This document shows, one piece after another, positions 15,386 through 19,541 of a stretch of DNA of 19,541 bases. Numbering within the stretch: the stretch's first letter is position 1; each line of letters begins with the position of its first letter. The notes beneath the pieces were generated by a model. It saw nothing but the letters and a program-made list of their open reading frames with translations, did not search any database and was not told the DNA's origin. This stretch comes from Christensenella sp. UBA1782 (GTDB lineage: Bacteria; Bacillota; Clostridia; Christensenellales; DTU072): positions 1 through 19,541 of the forward strand of contig DCGI01000097.1 of assembly GCA_002315475.1 (NCBI GenBank). Direction: 5' to 3'. A program made the position numbers and the translations under genes.

Positions 15386-16834
15386 TTACTCCGTACGGAA
15401 ACCGAGATTTTGCAAGAAGGTCTTGGTTTCGGAACGGGTGAACACGGCGGTGTTTTCCAAAATACGATAGCAAACGGATGCCAATTCTTTTTGCATGGCT
15501 TCGTGGACGTTGCCTTGGCAAAGAGCTTTGGTTTCTTCGTAAATCATACCGAAATCGGCGAGAGAGTCGTCGAGTTTTCCCTTTTCAATACATTTTTCGA
15601 CGGCGTCGAGCTGTTGAACAAGGCGTCCCGGCAGAATAAAAAGTCCTTGCGCTTCGATCAAGCCGATAGACTCTTTCTTAATGATATGAAATTCGGGATG
15701 GGCATGGAAAATGCCGTCGGGATACCGTTCCGAAGTCACGTTGCACCGCAATATAATATTTAAGACGTACTTGCCGTCCTGCTTCATGACGGTGGGGCTG
15801 ATGGAATTGTGGTCGCCGTTTTCGTCGTGCGCGACGATTTGTCGGTTCATATCGGTATAGTTTACCCACGCTTGTCGAATCTTTTCGCCGACTTCGACGA
15901 TTCTGTCTTTGTCGCTTCCGACGATGCGGAGGACGGTTCCCGGCCAATCCAAAATGCCCATCGTCAAGTCTTCGTAACCCGTCATGGTAAAGTGCTCGGC
16001 AATCGGCGCTTTGAAAAGCGGTAGCGTTTCTCCTCCCCCTTGATAGTGGTCGTGCGCAAGCACCGAGCCGCCGATACGGGCAAGGCAGGCGTTACAACCG
16101 ATAAAATAATGGGGGAATCGATCGACGAAGTCCATCAAATTATAGAACGTTTGCCGATCGATATGCATGGGTATATGTTCGGTATTGACACAGATACCGT
16201 GCTGATAGAAATATCCGTAGGGAGAGAACTGCCAAAACCATTTTTCGCCCGCTATGTCCATGTCTACGGTGCGAAGGGTGGATTTACCGCGAACGGTAAA
16301 ACCTTCGTTATCCCGACAAATGACGCATTGCGGATAACCGCCCGCAACCGCATTGCCGCTCTTGGCTTTATTGGGATCGCGGAATTCGGGTTTGGCAAGG
16401 TTAATGGTTACGACAAGACCGTTTTCGGCGTCAAAACGGGGATTCTTGTCCAAAATCGCCTTCTTGACGTAGTTGCTGTCGACCGCATAGCGATACAGCC
16501 ACTCGGTGGCGCGGAAAGCGCCTTCTTTTTCGTAGACCTCCTGAAAACGTGCGTTCAAAGCGGAAGGACGCAACGAAAGAAGTCCCATGATTTTATCGCA
16601 ATAATATGGTGCCATGTCCCCTTCAAATACCCGTTCTTCCACACAGACTTGAGAAAACTCCCTAAGCAAAGCGTCTATATCGTCGTTCACCTCGCCTACG
16701 GGACTTGCCTCAAACGTGGTCAGTCCCAAACCGTCCAATATGCAGTTCCGCACGAACGGGACGTCATGCACGTCCAACTCCAAATGTTTTTGCGCAAAAA
16801 CCAAAAGCTCTGCTATTTTTTGAAAAGTTTTCAT
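15386..16834 (-). CDS. galT: UDP-glucose-hexose-1-phosphate uridylyltransferase, class II
   Basis: This 482-residue Leloir-pathway enzyme exchanges UMP between UDP-glucose and galactose-1-phosphate in the cytoplasm. It is the long Firmicutes form of GalT (about 480-500 residues) rather than the ~350-residue form of E. coli. The active-site motif is GGSVLAHDHYQGG at 255-267, where the second His of HDH should carry UMP. PQCVICRDNEG (168-178) adds a CxxC pair. The ATG has AGAGGA 5 bases upstream and follows the acyltransferase stop by 13 bases. galK and galE are not in the window. It may supply UDP-galactose to the neighbouring polysaccharide operon, but it is in a separate transcript closed by its own terminator. 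Confidence 0.93.
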   Translation of the reverse strand: MKTFQKIAELLVFAQKHLELDVHDVPFVRNCILDGLGLTTFEASPVGEVNDDIDALLREFSQVCVEERVFEGDMAPYYCDKIMGLLSLRPSALNARFQEVYEKEGAFRATEWLYRYAVDSNYVKKAILDKNPRFDAENGLVVTINLAKPEFRDPNKAKSGNAVAGGYPQCVICRDNEGFTVRGKSTLRTVDMDIAGEKWFWQFSPYGYFYQHGICVNTEHIPMHIDRQTFYNLMDFVDRFPHYFIGCNACLARIGGSVLAHDHYQGGGETLPLFKAPIAEHFTMTGYEDLTMGILDWPGTVLRIVGSDKDRIVEVGEKIRQAWVNYTDMNRQIVAHDENGDHNSISPTVMKQDGKYVLNIILRCNVTSERYPDGIFHAHPEFHIIKKESIGLIEAQGLFILPGRLVQQLDAVEKCIEKGKLDDSLADFGMIYEETKALCQGNVHEAMQKELASVCYRILENTAVFTRSETKTFLQNLGFRTE

Positions 16835-16847
16835 ATATATCCTCTTG

Positions 16848-18008
16848 TTAATAAATTTCTTTTCCGGTAAGCACCCGCCACAAGGTAAAATACTTTATAC
16901 CCGAAATACCGCTTTCTTTCCGCAATTCCACATAGCTTTCGCCGCAGGAAAAGTATATACGAGTGGAGCGAAACATACCCATTTTTGAAATGTCCTTCAG
17001 ACGATATACGTCGGTATTTCGTGACGTTTTCACTTCGATACGGTCAAAATATACGGAAACCGAACCGTTCTCTCCTTCGTCGTTCCGACGAATCCATACG
17101 TTTTCATCCGTCGTAATCGGCTTATCCTTTTCCCATTCTTCTTCCTTTCTTTCGGCTAAAAAGCTCTTTTCCCACTTGCTCCAAGCAAGAAGATTATCGA
17201 AAGGCAGTTCGTCCGACTCAAAAAAGCCGTACTCGTTGACGGTGGCGTGCATGCCGCAGGTACAGGAAATCTCGTTTCCTTGCGTGGAAATACTGTCAAA
17301 GCGTTTGCAACAAGGGCAAAGGTAAGCGGAAAGCTCCATTCCCTCCGCTTTGTCGTCGCTTTCGTATTTGTCTTTTCGGATGCGCTGTTCTTCATAGGCG
17401 TTGACGTACAAATCTCGACAAATGTGGTCGTAAATCTCTTTTTCGTCCATTTTTGCCACGTCTTCGGCAGAATACTCGGCGACGACTTTGCCGTAGACGG
17501 GACCTTTTCGTTTGCTTTTTGCCCAACGAGGTCTCCGCATATAATCCCCGTCCAACCGATAGGTCACCAAACCGACGCCGGACTCTTTCACCAACGTCGC
17601 CGTACGGGGAGAAATATAACAGGTTTCGCCGTCCCAAGACTTATTGCCTTCGGGAAACATCGCCACGTTGATACCGTTTTTGAGATTTTCTTCAATCAAC
17701 TTGACCGTATCGTCGGCACCGGCTCCTTTGCTACGCGGAATAGGCCCCGCCAAAGTTTTCAAAACGGTTCCGATAAAACCCTTCAAAATATTGGCACTCG
17801 CCACAAAACGGGCGTGTCTGCCCGTCCCGAGCATCACGAGGAAGGGATCGATGTCGGCATTGTGATTGGATAAAAGCAAATAGGTTTTTCCTTTCGGTTT
17901 ATAAAAAGCATAGCGGAATCGAACCGCTTTACAAACGATCCATCCGAACAAATTGCGGATGACGAAATAAGAGACTTTTTGAAAACGCAATCCTTTTTTG
18001 ACACTCAT
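16848..18008 (-). CDS. PlsC-like lysophospholipid acyltransferase with zinc-ribbon C-terminal extension
   Basis: The first 220 residues match the PlsC acyltransferase family: catalytic NHNADID at 48-54 (His49 and Asp54, the HX4D motif), an acceptor-pocket region ending GPIPRSKG, and FPEGNKSWDG at 118-127. It should acylate a lysophosphatidic acid or similar acceptor at the membrane; a hydrophobic start (YFVIRNLFGWIVCKAV) fits. PlsC proteins are usually 200-250 residues. Here about 160 more follow, with CPCC (231-234) and CTC (249-251), a likely zinc ribbon, then a beta-rich tail of unknown role. The gene begins 2 bases after the symporter stop with no clear ribosome site, so coupling is likely. 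Acceptor specificity is not known. Confidence 0.85.
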   Translation of the reverse strand: MSVKKGLRFQKVSYFVIRNLFGWIVCKAVRFRYAFYKPKGKTYLLLSNHNADIDPFLVMLGTGRHARFVASANILKGFIGTVLKTLAGPIPRSKGAGADDTVKLIEENLKNGINVAMFPEGNKSWDGETCYISPRTATLVKESGVGLVTYRLDGDYMRRPRWAKSKRKGPVYGKVVAEYSAEDVAKMDEKEIYDHICRDLYVNAYEEQRIRKDKYESDDKAEGMELSAYLCPCCKRFDSISTQGNEISCTCGMHATVNEYGFFESDELPFDNLLAWSKWEKSFLAERKEEEWEKDKPITTDENVWIRRNDEGENGSVSVYFDRIEVKTSRNTDVYRLKDISKMGMFRSTRIYFSCGESYVELRKESGISGIKYFTLWRVLTGKEIY

Positions 18009-18010
18009 AC

Positions 18011-19444
18011 TTATTTTTTCTTGTGCAACGACAACCCTTTGAAGATTTGTTTACGGAACAATACCAAATTGAAAACGACGAAAATCGCAAAAATTACGGC
18101 GTACATGATGAAAGTATTGCTCAAGTTTCTCGGTTGTCCCGTCAAGCTTCCCGCAATCAATAAAACGGGGAAGCCCAACACGATGGCGGGCAGGTTTTGA
18201 TAAACGAGGTTTTCCGAAACGGGTGATTCCAAATTGGGATCGGCTTCCCGCAGCAAAATCATACCCGTCGAAGCCGTACCCGTCAACATACCGAAGAACG
18301 CCACGAACTGTTCGTACGGATAATCGGGAAACAGCTTTTTCGAAACGAACAAAACGTACAAGAAGGTAACCACCGTACCGACAACCGACAAAATCACGAT
18401 CGGCACGATATACCCCGAAACCAAATCCACCTGAATGGCACAGATGCCGGCTACGATCATTAAATCGAAGGCAAACCCCGAAATACGATTCAGCAGGAAG
18501 GTATTGGTATAATTCTTTTTCATGATACCCTTCTTTTTCAAGAAGTTCAATACGAACTTAACCAGGGTCGCCGAAATGACGCCGAACAAGAAGTTAAAGC
18601 CGTAAATGGTACCGATCATGTTGCTTCCTTCTCCGAATGCGACGTTCCCGAGCAAATACATGATACCGTACGCCAACAAATAGGACAGAATAATCAGAGC
18701 GATTTGTATGGAAAGTTTGTCCACCGATTCGTTCATCGGCGTTTCGTCCTTACCGATGACGTCTTCCATGGATAACGTGGTTTCCAACGCCTTTTTATAC
18801 TCCAATTTTCCTTTTTTCCGTAAAATATTGATAAAAACGACACCGACGATACTGGCTACCAAAAAGCCGATGGCGGCGAGGGACAACCCGATATTTTTAT
18901 ACTCTCCGACCGAACCCATCGAGGCATCGAAGTTCGAACCGATATTTAAGGCTTGTCCGGTGCCTTGTCCGAAACCGAAACAAAGAAGAATACCGCTACC
19001 GCCCGCAAAATCATGGATGACGGTGGCGCAAACCAAAGTGATGGCGATGCCGAAAATCGCCTGCAACAGATAGGTGTTTATGGTGGTAAGTCCGGAATTC
19101 AAGATTTCTCCCGTCCTTGCTTTCGTCAGTTTCCGTTCAGAAGGACGAAGGGACATAGCGATAAAGCCGATGGCAAGGCAGTGATAAGTCAGCGTTTCCA
19201 ATAAGGCAATACCCGAACCGTCCTTCGAGAAAAGAACCAAATTAAACAAATACTCTCCTTTCGTAAAGTAGACGATGCTGGAAATCGTGAAAAGAATCAA
19301 GCCGCCGAGAACGGAATTGGGGATTAACGATTTTTTCAAAAAGGGAAGTAAAGTCTTTAAGATGCTCGCAAAAAGCAAGCTACCGAATAATAATCCCAAC
19401 AAAAGAACGGAACGCCATATCGTTATATCATAAAAATTAGTCAT
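18011..19444 (-). CDS. GltS-like sodium/carboxylate symporter (ESS family)
   Basis: This polytopic inner-membrane carrier resembles the sodium/glutamate symporter GltS. It has two internally related halves, each with a glycine-rich re-entrant motif: CFGFGQGTGQALNIG (about 155-169) and FGMLTGTASTGMILLREADP (about 384-403), the second being very close to the GltS signature. I start at the ATG at 19444 (477 residues) rather than the one 21 bases upstream because GGAGG at 19453-19449 lies between them. GltS of E. coli is about 400 residues; here a charged loop between the halves is longer. Glutamate is the likely but unproven substrate. It is first in a unit with the acyltransferase and galT genes. 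Confidence 0.82.
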   Translation of the reverse strand: MTNFYDITIWRSVLLLGLLFGSLLFASILKTLLPFLKKSLIPNSVLGGLILFTISSIVYFTKGEYLFNLVLFSKDGSGIALLETLTYHCLAIGFIAMSLRPSERKLTKARTGEILNSGLTTINTYLLQAIFGIAITLVCATVIHDFAGGSGILLCFGFGQGTGQALNIGSNFDASMGSVGEYKNIGLSLAAIGFLVASIVGVVFINILRKKGKLEYKKALETTLSMEDVIGKDETPMNESVDKLSIQIALIILSYLLAYGIMYLLGNVAFGEGSNMIGTIYGFNFLFGVISATLVKFVLNFLKKKGIMKKNYTNTFLLNRISGFAFDLMIVAGICAIQVDLVSGYIVPIVILSVVGTVVTFLYVLFVSKKLFPDYPYEQFVAFFGMLTGTASTGMILLREADPNLESPVSENLVYQNLPAIVLGFPVLLIAGSLTGQPRNLSNTFIMYAVIFAIFVVFNLVLFRKQIFKGLSLHKKK

Positions 19445-19470
19445 TATTCCTCCGCTACAGAACAATATAT

Positions 19471-19499
19471 AGTATACATAATATATTCCGATATGTCAA
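19471..19499 (-). promoter_or_regulatory. Strong sigma-A promoter of the symporter unit
   Basis: Minus-strand TTGACA (19499-19494) and TATACT (19476-19471) are spaced by exactly 17 bases: full -35 consensus and five of six at -10. Predicted start is near 19464, leaving about 20 bases with a GGAGG site before the chosen ATG. Confidence 0.9.
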
Positions 19500-19505
19500 C
19501 ATCGG
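19488..19505. promoter_or_regulatory. Inverted repeat over the -35 box, candidate operator
   Basis: CCGATATGTCAACATCGG has perfect 5-base arms (CCGAT and ATCGG) that bracket the -35 hexamer of the symporter promoter. Placement suggests a repressor site, but arms this short can arise by chance and no regulator gene lies beside it. Confidence 0.4.
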
Positions 19506-19541
19506 TAGGACAGAATTAAGGTTTTATCCGCCCGCCCACCC

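Noticed and set aside
16040..16870. 276-codon open frame on the + strand opposite galT
   Set aside because: galT is well supported by its active-site motif and ribosome site; the opposite frame shows no domain and arises from the base composition of the coding strand.
19445..19465. Upstream ATG at 19465 as the start of the symporter gene
   Set aside because: It would place the GGAGG site inside the coding sequence and sits almost at the predicted transcription start, so the ATG at 19444 is better.

Overview
The window looks like a chromosomal segment of a Firmicute, most likely of class Clostridia. The evidence is strong AGGAGG-type ribosome sites, sigma-A-type promoters, a class II GalT of Firmicutes type, and a LoaP-type NusG paralog at the head of a glycan operon. 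I cannot assign a genus. All sixteen protein genes I can support are on the minus strand, so transcription runs from high to low coordinates. I see no rRNA, tRNA, CRISPR array, transposase or integrase.

From right to left there are three transcription units. (1) 19499-15316: a strong promoter with an inverted repeat over its -35 box drives a GltS-like sodium/anion symporter gene, a PlsC-like acyltransferase gene with an unusual zinc-ribbon tail, and galT. The unit ends at an 18-bp perfect terminator stem. (2) About 15046-2054: a 13-kb Wzy-type polysaccharide (capsule/exopolysaccharide) operon. A sigma-A-like promoter and a ~150-nt leader rich in hairpins precede loaP. Then come a sugar aminotransferase, a NodB-fold deacetylase-like protein, a hexapeptide acetyltransferase, an initiating phosphoglycosyl transferase fused to an ATP-grasp ligase, a GT2 glycosyltransferase, an EpsG/Wzy-like polymerase, a second GT2, a Wzx-like flippase fused to an ATP-grasp ligase, a stand-alone sugar-transfer-associated ATP-grasp protein, and an HTH protein joined to a degenerate RmlA-like domain. 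A terminator overlaps the end of that last gene. (3) About 2001-172: a TRAP-type large permease with a small two-helix membrane protein, closed by a terminator.

The most notable content is in unit 2. Three ATP-grasp modules sit in one glycan operon. Two of them look paralogous to each other over their whole length, including a C-terminal region resembling the L-amino-acid ligase C-terminal domain. They are fused to the two membrane proteins that begin and end the lipid-linked stage of polysaccharide assembly, the phosphoglycosyl transferase and the flippase. My inference is a membrane-associated system that joins amino acids or other amine/carboxylate groups to a polysaccharide repeat unit. 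The flippase fusion also keeps a complete ribosome-binding site and ATG at the domain junction, with a TGA one base out of frame, so it may be a recent fusion, a dual-product gene or a one-base assembly error.

LoaP probably lets RNA polymerase read through this long operon. The terminal HTH/RmlA-like protein may report nucleotide-sugar status. Chain-length control (Wzz/Wzc) proteins, wall-attachment enzymes and a nucleotide-sugar dehydratase are not in the window and must be elsewhere if this is a complete pathway.
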